Below, one piece after another: positions 11,883-21,470 of a DNA stretch of 44,894 bases. Both the position numbers and the translations under genes were made by a program. Position 1 is the first letter of the stretch. Each line of letters starts with the position of its first letter. The notes beneath the pieces are model-generated. The model was not told the DNA's origin, searched no databases, and saw only the letters and a list, made by a program, of their open reading frames with translations. The stretch comes from Prorocentrum cordatum (Eukaryota; Sar; Dinophyceae; Prorocentrales; Prorocentraceae), in contig CAUYUJ010017779.1 of assembly GCA_963575745.1 (NCBI GenBank), positions 180,001 through 224,894 of the forward strand. The letters run 5' to 3'.

Positions 11883-14119
11883 GTGGTGCTACCCTGCCGC
11901 TATCGCTTTGCAGGCATCGCCATCGCATGTGTAGTCATTTGGGCTCGAATGTGCAGCTGGTTCGATCACGCCACGCTGAATGACTCAATGACGGATAGAT
12001 TTTCGCAACTACTTGCACAAGTCCGCCAAGCCAACGACAACCTCTCATGGTGGCAAGGCATCCGAGGTCTCACACTGAAGTTGGACAAGCTGAAGCAGCT
12101 CGGCGCCACTCCAGATTTCCTCAACAAGTGGCTCCACGGTCAGCCACTGGGCGCCGCGGCAGCAGCACCCACAAAGACGCCAAATCATCCATCCCTCACA
12201 GAGCACGATACCTGGGCCATCGTTGAGTGGAGCCGTCTGGAACGTCTTGGCAAGGTCTTCATGCTCCCGCCAGGGACGAGGATACCCGCACGCTTGAATG
12301 TTAATCCGTGCGCTCTGTTGCTTAAGCCGCGGGAAGGCGCCGACGACGCAGCGCCAGAGGTTGACCGTTGGAAAGCACGCTTGATTCTTGACTTGCGGCG
12401 AGGCCGCGTGAACGAACGGCTTCCCCAGGTTGTGGTCGCTTAGGGCACGCTGGACATGGCTGTGTCGCGTCTTCGCCGCGGCAGTTACATGTTCGTCATT
12501 GACCTTCAAGATTTTTTTTTTTTTTTTTTTTTTTTTTGCGTGTCCACCCAGACGATGCAGATTTGCTGGGTTTTTACTGTCCAGCCCGGCAGCAATATGG
12601 GCGTTACAAGTTTCTCCCTTTTGGTATTGCACCAGCGCCTGGGTTTAACGATTCAAGCATGAAGGAACTTCTTCGTCTTCTCCGGCTTTCGCGGGGGGCT
12701 GACCTGCTCGATTTCGTTGACGATTTGTTCGGCGTGGGCGAGTCAGAAGAATTGGCGTGGTCACGTTTGGAATCAGCTGTCGCTTTCTTTGCCGAGGTCG
12801 GGATTCCAGTGAGCGGCAAGCCGACTGGCATTCGGCAGCCCAGCACGCGTCAATGTTGGATCGGCTGGATTTTCGATTCTGTCGAGGAAGTGGTCACCGT
12901 GTCACGAGAAAAGTGCAACAAAACATGTCGTGCCATTGTTGATAACCTCGCGCTTGACAATGAACGCAACCTTCGGGCCAAAGACGTAACTTCTGCAGCC
13001 GGCTTGATATCCCACCTCGGGGAGTTATATCCACAGGCGCGGCGTCGCTTGCACCCGATCTGGTCGGATCTGAACGCGGCGGGGGTATATTCTTTTTGGA
13101 GTAAGTGCCCCCAGGCAAACCCTACAGTGCACGTGTCGGAACTCAGCCGCAAGAGTCTTGCTTGGGGATTGAACGCTTTGGCCATTCCGCCAAGGCGCGT
13201 CCTGCACAACTTCGCTGGTCAACTTAGCAACTGGGGACACAAGTCGCTGGAGCACGGGCGATGAAACGACTTGGCAAAAGAAGGTTCCATTCGCATTGTG
13301 GAAACGGACGCTTCTGGTCAGACAGGTTGGTCCTACCATCTTTGCCATTCTGGCAGATCTGTTTCTGGTGTGCGGCCGCCCGACCTGGCTGAAAAAGAGG
13401 GCGTGCCGCACGACAAACTTGACATCAACTTTAAGGAGTTGTGGGTGATCGCCAAGTGCGTGGAAGACAACGAGGTGGACCTTAGCGGCTGACGCGTGCT
13501 GTTTCGGACCGACAACACGTGCGCAGTGCACTACACCAATGTGGGTTATGGCGCCATTCCAACTCTTGAAAGGCTTGCCGTGAAGCTGGAGGCGGCAGAG
13601 CGCCGCGCCTCTTGCTGGGCCCTTGCTGCGCACATCTCTGGCGTGGCGAACAGGGCGGCCGACCTCGGCTCTCGCGATGTGCAGTTTTCCGCCCGGTGGA
13701 ATTCTGACGTTTTCCGCGCAGCTTGTGTGAAGGATTCAGTTTTCCACGACATCCTCTCTCGCACGGGCGTGTCTTTCACCTTGGATTTGTTTGCTGACAG
13801 GGCGGGTCTTACAGCCAAAGCCCCCTTTTGGCGTTCCCCTGAGCTGTCCGCCTTCGAAGCCACCCTGTCCGGAGAAATCATTTGGGCACGTCCGCCCAGA
13901 GAGTTGCTGAAAGCGACGCTTGAGTTCCTGAATTCGGCACTGCAGAGCTCCGATCCGCCTCAGATTGTGCTTCTCTGTCCAGAAGACGCGGGGGGCCCAT
14001 GGTTCCGGCCGAAATTACTCCAGCTTTGGCATCGGGTGCGCTCATCGCTCATGGCCTGCTGGTTCCGATTTATTCAGATTTCACTCGGGCTCTGCTTTCC
14101 GCAGCGGTCCGAAAACTGA
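11883..14119 (+). pseudogene. DIRS-like reverse transcriptase-RNase H ORF, broken (retroelement 1)
   Basis: Would copy element RNA into DNA and remove the RNA strand. The RT begins with LLKPRE and RWKARLILDLRRG, followed by motif A (FVIDLQD, about 12493-12513). It continues with YKFLPFGIAPAPGF and the catalytic FVDD box at 12713-12724. RNase H keeps its four acidic residues: D in ETDASG (13307), E in FKELW (13436), D in RTDN (13511) and D in NRAADLGSR (13661). A downstream LDLFAD...WARPP region is typical of DIRS-type RT C-termini. Damage: in-frame TAG at 12441-12443, TGA at 13262-13264, TGA at 13490-13492, and a frameshift at the T26 run inside motif A. The start is uncertain; 11883 opens the frame, and Met at 11988 is closer to conserved-looking sequence. 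Family assignment is confident; inactivity is inferred from the stops. Confidence 0.87.
12512..12537. repeat. T26 homopolymer inside RT motif A
   Basis: Twenty-six consecutive T follow the codons for IDLQD and replace the residues normally between motif A and RVHPDD. The reading frame changes by two across the run. It could be real slippage or insertion, or an assembly or homopolymer error. Confidence 0.9.
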
Positions 14120-14374
14120 CTTGCCTTACTTGCTACTTCAGAGCTGGGCGCCTAATCGGCGCAAGCGCAAGCGCTAGAAAAATCATCTCAGTCACGCTGA
14201 TGTTCTAATCGGTCTTACCCTGGGAACGTCGCTGCATTCGGCGCTTGGGCAGTCACGCCAACACTGCCAGTCCTCGCAGCGTTTTCAGCATCAGTCCCCA
14301 GCAACCCATAGCACTCCACGCGGGCGTCCTCGCCTGAGACATTCCCCAGTTTTCTGCCGGCGCTGCCTGTCGCC

Positions 14375-15644
14375 ATGGCCGACGCAGTCCAGGCCGCCAT
14401 CGCCGCCGCGCTGGAGCCCGCCGGTGCGATGCACTCAGCCATCTTGGCTGAGATCGGGAAGGCGTTTGAGCAGGGCCAGCCAGGCGAGCTGGCCATCGCC
14501 GCCGGTGGGGCCGCCGCTGTCAACACGCACACCTGCGCCTGCGTGGCCGCTGCTCTGAAGGACAAGGATTCCGAGGTTTACCAGCTGATCCAGTCCGAGT
14601 ACGACCGGCGCGCTGACGAAACCTTCCCCTGCAGGGCCAAACTGCGCCTGCTTACAGTCGCAGAGTGGGCAGCCGCCTGGCGCGATCTGGTTGTCGACTC
14701 GGACCAGGTCTCGTGGACCATGCAGGCGGTGGAGCACAACCCGGCCCTTGCCAACATCATGGCCTTTTCAGCAAGCAATCCCGCGAACTTGGAGCTTCAG
14801 GAGTTGAAGCGGGCTACTACGGCACGTCATGCGGCGAAGGTCTCCTGGAAGAAGCTGTGCCTGAGCGCCCACGGCGGCTCCTGGGACAAGCTCAAGAATT
14901 TCCTTCTGGAGAAATCCGATTCGCCTCTCGAGAACGTGAAGGTGCTAGCCCGTTCGTTGCTCGCGCTGATCAACCTGATCGAACGCCGCTGCGCTGTCGT
15001 GCAGTCGGCCGAGAAGAATGGCCCTGAGAAAGCTGCCGCCCAGAGGGCGGCGCTGATGGACACGATCTATCAGACGATCAAGCAATGCAAGCGGCGCACG
15101 ACCAAGACCAGTGCTTCGTCCACCCTTGAGCACGAGGTGCTGCTCCGGGATTTTGCGCAGGACATCATCCTGGGCGGGGCGGCGGCGGCATTCGGGGGGC
15201 CATTGTCACGTTCGCGTGAGGCGCCGGCTTCTTCGGGCACTCAGGCAGCTACGTGTGACACTCCACCGCCGGCGAAGGTCCCCAGGCTCTCCGTCGCCTC
15301 CGATGGGCCGGCAGCCTCGGCCTCGCCAAACCCAAGTGGCGACAGGAAGCAGCTGGTGAACCGCCTGCTCCAGGAACTCGTCGGTCTCGTGCAGAAAAGA
15401 CGCCCCCCGGCAAACTCCAGTCGTGGATTGACAAGCAGTACCAGGCGGACGACAGCCGCAGCGCCATGACTGTGGTTCTGAGGGATCACGCTTGCAAGAA
15501 CTGATGTCCGGAAAAGGCGTGGTCAAGTACACCTTGAAGCAGTGCCGAGAGATGAAGAATCTGTGCGTCTTGCCGCGCACCAAGTGCACGGCCTCCGGCA
15601 GGACCACCAACCTGCAGCACTGGGTGGCGGAGTGCAAGCACTGA
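14375..15644 (+). pseudogene. Gag-like ORF with C-terminal BED-like zinc finger, frameshifted
   Basis: A 364-codon ORF from ATG 14375 (MADAVQAAIAAALEP) to 15469 is alanine-rich and helical, then Pro/Ser-rich after residue ~270. Two single-base frameshifts extend it. One is in a C6 run near 15403-15410, after which the frame reads GKLQSWIDKQYQADD up to TGA 15502-15504. The other is at that stop, after which MSGKGVVKYTLKQC continues to TGA 15642-15644. The tail has Cys and His spaced as C-x7-C...TTNLQHWVAECKH, resembling a BED-type zinc finger; C-K-N just before the second shift may add to it. It lies between RT-RNase H and the recombinase, where a nucleic-acid-binding structural protein is plausible. 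I infer Gag from position and finger only; no sequence family was recognised. Confidence 0.55.
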
Positions 15645-15986
15645 GTTCCGTCTTCCAGACCCCAGGCCCCGGCCCTGGCGGCTACCGTTGCGTACCTGGA
15701 CGTAGCTGTTGCCGAGGTTCCAGTATCCTGCCTTCAGCAACTTTCGTTGCGTATCTGGGCGTAGCTGCTAGGCGGCCGCGGACTGCGTTGCGCAATCCGC
15801 GCAATCGTTTGCGAAACACCATTGCGTGTGCCACTGACGGCGGTGCCGCGGCGTGTCGTGCCTAGCCCGCTTTGGCGATGAAAATTTTTTCTTGCCTCTA
15901 TGGGGTGTCCGCTCATACCGCAGGCCCTGCTAGCCGAAGCTCGCCTTTCTGGCTGCGGTGTCTTCCCGCGCTACTTGAGCCTTTGT
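15645..15986. other. Spacer between Gag-like ORF and recombinase
   Basis: No domain is visible. A degenerate direct repeat is present: CGTTGCGTACCTGGACGTAGCTG near 15686 and CGTTGCGTATCTGGGCGTAGCTG near 15744. The recombinase frame is open back to 15872, but that extension has no conserved-looking sequence. Confidence 0.5.
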
Positions 15987-16008
15987 TCCGTAGCCACGTC
16001 GGCTCAAA
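15987..16008 (+). promoter_or_regulatory. Relict dinoflagellate spliced-leader sequence
   Basis: The plus strand reads CCGTAGCCACGTCGGCTCAA from 15988. The known dinoflagellate spliced leader is CCGTAGCCATTTTGGCTCAA preceded by A/G/T and followed by G. About 18 of 22 positions agree, and it ends one base before the recombinase ATG at 16010. Genomic leader relicts are known from reinserted, trans-spliced mRNAs, so this suggests the recombinase ORF once passed through an mRNA. Chance is the alternative, but a match this good beside an ATG is unlikely in 45 kb. Confidence 0.65.
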
Positions 16009-16009
16009 C

Positions 16010-17371
16010 ATGGAGGATTACGTTCACAGAAACGATTTCGGAAAGAATGCCACGGGATCCGCTGAGAGCAGCGTCGCCCCCGCCCCCGCTGTTCCGAAAG
16101 AGCCGGCCCCTTTGATGAGGCCACGTGGTGCCCCTGCAGCGGGGCCCGCTCCGCATTCTGCCCCGCCGCCAGGGCGTTCGCCGCAGGCGCCTGCTGTGGG
16201 CTCTCAGGGTCTTTTGGCTTTCTTGGCCAGCAGCCGTGCGGCGCAAGGCGGCCCGCTCGTGCCCCCCGACCGCTTGGGCGATCGGCGACTCCAGGGCCCG
16301 CGCCCAACCTTGCCCTTCCTGACCGAAGACTGCGCGCCGGCCGCGCTGGAGGCACGCCGGAAGGCAGCGTCGGACATCCACGCGTGCTTCAACGCGGCGT
16401 GGGAGGACAGCACCAGGACGCGCTACGACAACACGCTCCGCGGCGTGGTGAGCGGTGCGGAGTCGTCCACCCAGATGGCGCTTTTGCCTTGCGACAACGA
16501 GGTCACGCTGATGTTGCTCTTCTCGGGGTTTCTCCGGCGACCGTGGGGCTCAGTGTGCGCCGCCAAAGCTGCAGTCAGGGTTTGGCACCTCGAACGTAAT
16601 TTGCTGCAGTCCTTCGAGGCTGCGTGGACCCCCCGGGCCTGGCATTTCTGGCGTGGTCTTAAGAAGCTGGCTGATCATTCGCTCCGCCGAGCAAAAAGAC
16701 CGCTCTCGCTGTTGGGGATCACATCAGTGCAGCGGAGTCGCCTGGCACAGACTTCTGTCGCTGGCGTGAGGGATGCGGCCATGATAGCTTTTGCTTTTTT
16801 CGGCATCCGGCGTTTCGCGGAGCTGCAGGCACTCGTGGTGTCTGACGTGGTGGGCCAAGACACAGCGTTCCAGTTCAGGATCAGAAGGCAGAAGAATGAT
16901 CCGTTCGGTGAAGGTCTGCTCGTCTGGGTGCCCGAGACCCAGGCTTTGGGGCCGCTGTGTCCGACGAAGTTGCTGCGGAGCTGGCTGCGTCTACGAGCCG
17001 AGGCGCGCGGGGAGGTCGAGGGTTTTTTCTTCTGCGTGACAGGGGCGGCCGATCTCAAGCCTGTTTCCGCCGACACATTCCGGCGCATGCTCGCTCGTCA
17101 CCTCAGCGACGCACAGGTGGGCAGCCATTCCCTGCGGAAAGGCGGGGCGCAGTGGTGGAAGAACGCAGCGTCCCTGCCCGAAGAGCTTGTGCAAGGCCAG
17201 GGCGGCTGGTCGTCCATCGATGTGATCTGGAACTTCTACACGAAGTTTTCCGCAGCAGCTAGAAAAGAGCGCCTGTTGGAAGCCGCCCGTGCTGCGTGCT
17301 CGGTTGCACAGCCGTCGGCGAGCCGACCGGCGAATTTAGATGCATTGCCTGTCTGGCAACGTCCAATGTGA
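16010..17371 (+). CDS. Tyrosine recombinase of retroelement 1 (DIRS-like), intact
   Basis: A 453-residue protein that would integrate a circular DNA intermediate by tyrosine-recombinase chemistry instead of a DDE integrase. Residues 1-110 are a Pro/Ala-rich linker. About 118-230 (TRTRYDNTLRGVV onward) form the core-binding domain and 240-430 the catalytic domain. Catalytic residues are present: Arg in GIRRFAEL (~267), Lys in RRQKNDPF (~295), His-x-x-Arg in GSHSLRKGG (373 and 376), Trp in GGWSS replacing the common second His (~400), and Tyr in WNFYTKF (~410). I chose ATG 16010 because the spliced-leader relict ends just before it; the frame stays open upstream to 15872. It follows the Gag-like ORF and precedes the 202-bp repeat pair. 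It is the only complete enzyme ORF in the window. Confidence 0.88.
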   Translation: MEDYVHRNDFGKNATGSAESSVAPAPAVPKEPAPLMRPRGAPAAGPAPHSAPPPGRSPQAPAVGSQGLLAFLASSRAAQGGPLVPPDRLGDRRLQGPRPTLPFLTEDCAPAALEARRKAASDIHACFNAAWEDSTRTRYDNTLRGVVSGAESSTQMALLPCDNEVTLMLLFSGFLRRPWGSVCAAKAAVRVWHLERNLLQSFEAAWTPRAWHFWRGLKKLADHSLRRAKRPLSLLGITSVQRSRLAQTSVAGVRDAAMIAFAFFGIRRFAELQALVVSDVVGQDTAFQFRIRRQKNDPFGEGLLVWVPETQALGPLCPTKLLRSWLRLRAEARGEVEGFFFCVTGAADLKPVSADTFRRMLARHLSDAQVGSHSLRKGGAQWWKNAASLPEELVQGQGGWSSIDVIWNFYTKFSAAARKERLLEAARAACSVAQPSASRPANLDALPVWQRPM

Positions 17372-17474
17372 TTCCTTTGTGCTGCGCAGTGAAAACATTG
17401 AGACGGCTTGGCATCCTGCGCTGGCGTCCCCGTCGGCCCACGCTTCGCGCCATCCTCCCGGACGTGTGCCTCGT

Positions 17475-17676
17475 GGGGGTAGGTGGCTCTCCTCTTCTGG
17501 AGGCGCTGCCGTGGCCTGCGGCAGAAGCAGCACTCCCAAAAGAGCCACATCCGTGGCAGGAGGAGTTTTGCACATTTCTTACGCTTCGCGTTCCTCCCGG
17601 CCGGGTGCCCTTGTCTTGGGTTTCCCCGGGGCCCCTGCGGCCTCTGGGGGCTGACAAATATGGCGGTGTAAAGCGG
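17475..17676. repeat. 202-bp direct repeat, copy 1 (retroelement 1 3' end)
   Basis: Starts GGGGGTAGGTGGCTCTCC and ends GGCGGTGTAAAGCGG. It matches 17852-18053 at about 197 of 202 positions, offset 377 bp. It begins about 100 bp after the recombinase stop, the position of B1 in the split direct repeats (A1...B1-A2-B2) of PAT/Ngaro-type elements. Confidence 0.85.
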
Positions 17677-17851
17677 AAAGCGTTTTTTCTTAGGAGGCTG
17701 TGCAATCGGGAAATGTGGTTTCCGCGGCCACCCCATCTCATTCGTTTCCTCTCTACGCGCGCAGGCCTGGGAGGCGGTGCCGCGCGTCTCGCGGTCCCGC
17801 CCTCCCTCCCTGCGTGGCGTGACGTGCTGGTCGCAATCCACTTCCCTTCGG
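17677..17851. other. Segment between direct repeats, candidate A2
   Basis: 175 bp beginning AAAGCGTTTTTTCTTAGG. In a split-direct-repeat element this would copy the 5' end (A1). I could not find a matching A1 at 11-12 kb by eye, so the assignment is open. Confidence 0.4.
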
Positions 17852-18053
17852 GGGGGTAGGTGGCTCTCCTCTTCTGGAGGCGCTGCCGTGGCCTGCGGCA
17901 GAAGCAGCACTCCCAAAAGAGCCACATCCGTGGCAGAAGGAGTTTTCTACATTTCTTACGCTTCGCGTTCCTCCCGGCCGGGTGCCCTTGTCTTGGGTTT
18001 CCCCGGGGCCTCTGCGGCCTCTGGAGGCTGACAAATATGGCGGTGTAAAGCGG
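17852..18053. repeat. 202-bp direct repeat, copy 2 (candidate B2 terminus)
   Basis: Second copy of 17475-17676. If the split-direct-repeat reading is right, retroelement 1 ends here. The next 138 bp (18054-18191) separate it from the repeat of the convergent element 2 and hold no recognised feature. Confidence 0.8.
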
Positions 18054-18191
18054 TAATTTTCTAGCTCGCGATGATCTTCATCGCCTTGGTCCATGGGATC
18101 ACTTGCGGTGGGCCAGTGCTTTGCCCGTTTGCGCTGAAGCCCCCCGCTTGCCGCAGTTTTTAGAGGCAGGGTGCGAGCGCATCGCTAAGAT

Positions 18192-18399
18192 GGTATCCCC
18201 TCAAGCAGCACTGGGAACTAAACTGTCTTGAGCCTAGTGTGAGCTCAAGAGAGGAGCACAAAGGGAGGAGCGGCCTCAGACGGTGACGGTGACCTTTGAC
18301 GACCTTTTGCCAAGGAGCAGTGCTGCTTGCTCCGCGAGCGCCTGGCGCCTCACGCGCCGGCGCCGGTCTTAGGCCACGCGTCGCGGGCCACGCCGCCAA
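18192..18399. repeat. 208-bp direct repeat, copy 1 (outer; retroelement 2 3' end)
   Basis: Starts GGTATCCCCTCAAGCAGCAC and ends GGGCCACGCCGCCAA, almost identical to 18631-18838. Near the start is a short inverted repeat, CTTGAGCC facing GAGCTCAAG. For the minus-strand element this would be the outer B2 copy. Confidence 0.8.
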
Positions 18400-18630
18400 G
18401 GCACTGTAGCGCCGCGGCGGCCTTGAAAAGTCCAGAACAGGCGGTAATGAGGCCCTTCACAGGGCCTCAAGGGTGGGCCAGCTTGGCCTCAAAAGGCTTG
18501 AGCCGCCAAATGGCGGCGGCAAAGAAGGGGAGAGAGGGCAAGCACGAGGCAAGGGCAGGAGCGAGGGGACCAAGGGAGAAGCGCCAGTCTTGGAAAACGG
18601 GGACATCCATCAGTTTTGCCAAACATCCTA
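18400..18630. other. Segment between 208-bp repeats
   Basis: 231 bp, purine-rich in its right half, with no gene. In a minus-strand split-direct-repeat element it would be A2. Similarity to the right end of element 2 (23.7-23.9 kb) is weak by eye. Confidence 0.4.
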
Positions 18631-18838
18631 GGTATCCCCTCAAGCAGCACTGGGAACTGAACTATCTTGAGCCTAGTGTTGGCTCAAGAGAGGAGCACAA
18701 AGGGAGGAGCGGCCTCAGACGGTGACGATGACCTTTGACGACCTTTTGCTAAGGAGCAATGCTGCTTGCTCCGCGAGTGCCTGGCGCCTCACGCGCCGGC
18801 GCCGGTCTTAGGCCACGCGTCGCGGGCCACGCCGCCAA
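18631..18838. repeat. 208-bp direct repeat, copy 2 (inner)
   Basis: Second copy of 18192-18399. It contains a good hairpin: TCTTGAGCC, seven-base loop, GGCTCAAGA, near 18663-18689. Confidence 0.82.
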
Positions 18839-19028
18839 CCTCCTCCTGTGAATGCACCACCGCGCCGAGCTGGCTGTAGTGGGACACGCAGTCGCCGATC
18901 CTCTCGGCGTGGAACTCAACAGTCCTGGCGTCCGCGGCGCGCCGCCGCGTCTGCCCAGCAAGGCGGGTCCGCAGGCGCAGGGCGGCACGCCGCCGGCGCC
19001 CGCGGTGGTTCTTCGCACGCCCTAGGCG

Positions 19029-19510
19029 GCAGCCCTGGCTGGGCTGGCCGCCGGCGCCCCACGTAACCGTCACCGCCGTCCCCCATGACGGCACTGCCGG
19101 TTGCCAGGCCGGCGCGGCGCTCTTGCCCTCGGACGCCAGCTGCCACCGCGCCGCGCCCAGCTGCTCGCAAGCGCAAAGCTGAGCGCGGGCGCCAGGCTGA
19201 GCTCAGCCGGCGCCGCGCTGCCGCTCGCACGGCGGATGCCGGCGGCGGTGGTTACCCCTGCGTTCCGTGAACAGCCCTGGCTGGGTTAGCCGCCGGCGCA
19301 CCTTCGAAGCCGCCACTGCCGCCCCCTTGGCGGCACTGCCGGGTGCCAGGCTGGCGCGGCGCCTGCCCGCGGGCAGCAGCGGCCGCGGCGCGCGCCCAGC
19401 TTGTTGCAAGTGCGAAGCTGATCGCGAGCGCCAGGCTGAACTCAGCCGGCGCCGCGTGGCCGCTCGCACGGCGGTTGCCGGCGGCGGTCCACGGCTGCCC
19501 GCTCGGCCGC
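19029..19510. repeat. Two tandem ~242-bp units
   Basis: CAGCCCTGGCTGGG starts each unit (about 19029 and 19272). Shared blocks include GGCGGCACTGCCGG, CGCCAGGCTGA-CTCAGCCGGCGCCGCG and GCCGCTCGCACGGCGG. The units are diverged and very GC-rich. They lie downstream of the element 2 recombinase. Confidence 0.75.
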
Positions 19511-19615
19511 TGGCCGGCGGCAGCCCGCGCCTTAGTCACGATGCGGCTTCTGCTCCCCTCCACGGGGCCACTCTGGCGACCTGCGGTGCCCTGCCGGGGA
19601 AACCCCCGCGTCACC

Positions 19616-20261
19616 TCATTGGCCCAGCGGAAGCCCTGGGTCTCGTGCACGTACCTCGCACCGTTGTAGTGCACCGGGCCCATCACCCCTGCGTCGCAGC
19701 ACTGACGTCCTCTGCGACGGCTTGGGAGGCTTGTGCGCCTTAGGCGTCTGTTGCGTGGTGGCCTGCTGCACGGCTGGCTCCGGCCTCCCTCCGTTCTTCT
19801 TGGCCGTCCCGCAGCAGCAGCAGCCAATCGCCCCGATGCCCGCCGCAAGCAGCACTGCGATCTTGGCCACCACCTTCAGCGCCGTCCCCACCGGGACAAC
19901 GATCGCCACCGTGCCCATCTGCGGTTCCCAGCGAAGCATGGCCCCTTGCGCCCTGCCGTCAATTGCTGCCACTTCTTGGCTCTGTATCTCTCCGGCTGCC
20001 GTCGTGAGCGCCGTCACCACCAGCGCGGCGCACGGCGTGCCTGCGCGGGGGATGCGGGCTCTGCAGCTGCTGCCGCGCCTGCTGGCCGCTCCTCCGCGCC
20101 CTCGCTGCTGCTCGCGCCGCCACGCAAGCTCCCAAGCCGACCGGGAGCACGAGGATCAGCAGGTTCTGGCTCTCCACCGGGTTGACCTTGATCACGTAGC
20201 CGTCTGCACTGCCAGCTGTGGCGGCGAGCGTTGTCACGGCCACGGCGCTGCTCTGGGCCAC
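19616..20261 (-). pseudogene. Membrane-segment ORF remnants downstream of recombinase 2
   Basis: Minus-strand fragments in shifting frames. 20261-19959 reads ADGYVIKVNPVESQNLL followed by a hydrophobic stretch (ILVLPVGLGACVAA) and basic residues. 20020-19616 reads EVAAIDGRAQGAMLRWEPQ and a second hydrophobic stretch (about 28 residues ending IGAIGCCCC), then KKNGG. A third frame (19848 onward) reads VMGPVHYNGARYVHETQGF. Together they suggest a small protein with one or two membrane segments, broken by at least two frameshifts. No family is recognised. It could be an extra element ORF or a chance run; the Cys-rich membrane edge and ordered continuation favour decayed coding sequence. Confidence 0.4.
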
Positions 20262-21320
20262 AGCGGGGTCGGGCTCCTGCCTGCGCGGCGCTCGCCCTCG
20301 GCCGCATGGGCCGGCGGCGCCGTGAGCTCAGACGTGTCCGTCGCCATGTTGGTCGAGATGCCGCGCATGGGCTCGTGGCTCTCTCACAGGTGCCCGTGGA
20401 AGCTATCGTGGGCCCAGCGCCCGAAGCGCTTGACGCGCTGCAGCTCGTCCACGGCGTGGTACATCGCTGTCGCGCCCCCGATGCGGAGGCTGCGCGAGCC
20501 GATCTCCTCCTTCCTCAGCCCGTCGGCCAGCCCTGCGATCGTCAGCTAGTGCTGCGCCTCCTCACGACGAATAGGTGCTCCGCTCGCCCAGCGGAAGAGC
20601 GGGAGCTCCTCCTCGCTCCGTCGCAGCCTCTGCGGGTAGTGCCGCTCCAGCTGGCGGAGGGCTGCCACGGGGCACAGCGACGTGCCCGTCTCGTATTGAT
20701 TCCTTACGCACCCCACATTGTACTGGTCTGTCTTCGAGGAGGTGATGTGGAGCACCACTTCCACCGCGTCCTTGAAGGTGCAAGGCTGGTTGTTGCCGTC
20801 GCGGCCCGTGATGTCCACTCCACGCACGACGCGCTCTCGGCTCCATGTCTTCCCGGGCTGGATCAAGTACTCGGACGCCCTCAACATGAAGAAGAAGGCC
20901 ACCGCCACGGCGGCCCACAAGACTGCGGCGTCCATCTCGGGGAGATCCGTCTGGCCCCTCAAGAAGCCCTGGAGCCACGGGAGCATGCGGGGCGTCACTG
21001 GCCGCTTCCGCCCGCTCGGCCCCTGGCCTCTCCGGAGGCCGGCGAGCGTGGAGCAGAGGCGGCCCCGGTGGAGTAGAGGGCCCGGGTATCCGACCACGAG
21101 GCACTGCGAACAACTTCTGCTTGATCGTACCCTCCGTGCGCTTCAGCACCTTGGCCAACACGACGACGAAGCCCAGCAGTGCCTCCTCGTTGGCGTGTCG
21201 CTCCTCGCGGTCACGTCCCTCCAGCCAGGGCGACTCTCCTTGGGCTGCCCTGAAGCCCTGCCACTGCTTCCAGCCGGTCTCATAGCCGGCGCGGGTTCCC
21301 TCGGACAGCCGCAGCATCAG
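20234..21320 (-). pseudogene. Tyrosine recombinase of retroelement 2, broken
   Basis: Read on the minus strand. The core-binding domain starts near 21317 with LRLSEGTRAGYETGWKQW and runs to TEGTIKQKLFAV. A one-base frameshift near 21100-21115 leads into GYPGPLLHRG and KRPVTPRMLPWLQGFL. The catalytic domain has Arg in FFMLRASEYL, SSKTDQYNVG with a beta-strand Lys, and LCPVAALRQLERHY. In-frame TAG at 20546-20548 splits off the C-terminus, which still reads GSRSLRIGGATAMYHAV (HxxR box with the His changed to Arg) and KRFGRWAHDSFHGHL. The position expected to hold the catalytic Tyr is His (codon 20390-20392), followed by in-frame TGA at 20384-20386. It continues the polyprotein that also carries RNase H and the methyltransferase-like region. 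Dead as an enzyme, by inference. Confidence 0.8.
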
Positions 21321-21470
21321 CGCCTCGCGCTTCTGCTCCTCGATCCACCCGCCGTAGTCCCCCCCTCCCAGAGTCGGGTGGTCAGGCAGGGCGACGGTGG
21401 CACGCGCGCGGCCCAGCGCGACCGGCTTGACCAACCCCTGGGTCTCCACCTTTTTGCCCCGGTTGGGGCT

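Noticed and set aside
16010-17371. Bacterial or phage integrase origin of the recombinase
   Set aside because: The neighbouring DIRS-type RT-RNase H and the GGWSS...Y arrangement fit eukaryotic YR retroelements; no prokaryotic gene context exists.
18660-18692. Spliced-leader fragment GTTGGCTCAAG in the 208-bp repeat
   Set aside because: Only the last 11 bases match and they form the arm of a hairpin with CTTGAGCC; no CCGTAGCC part is present.
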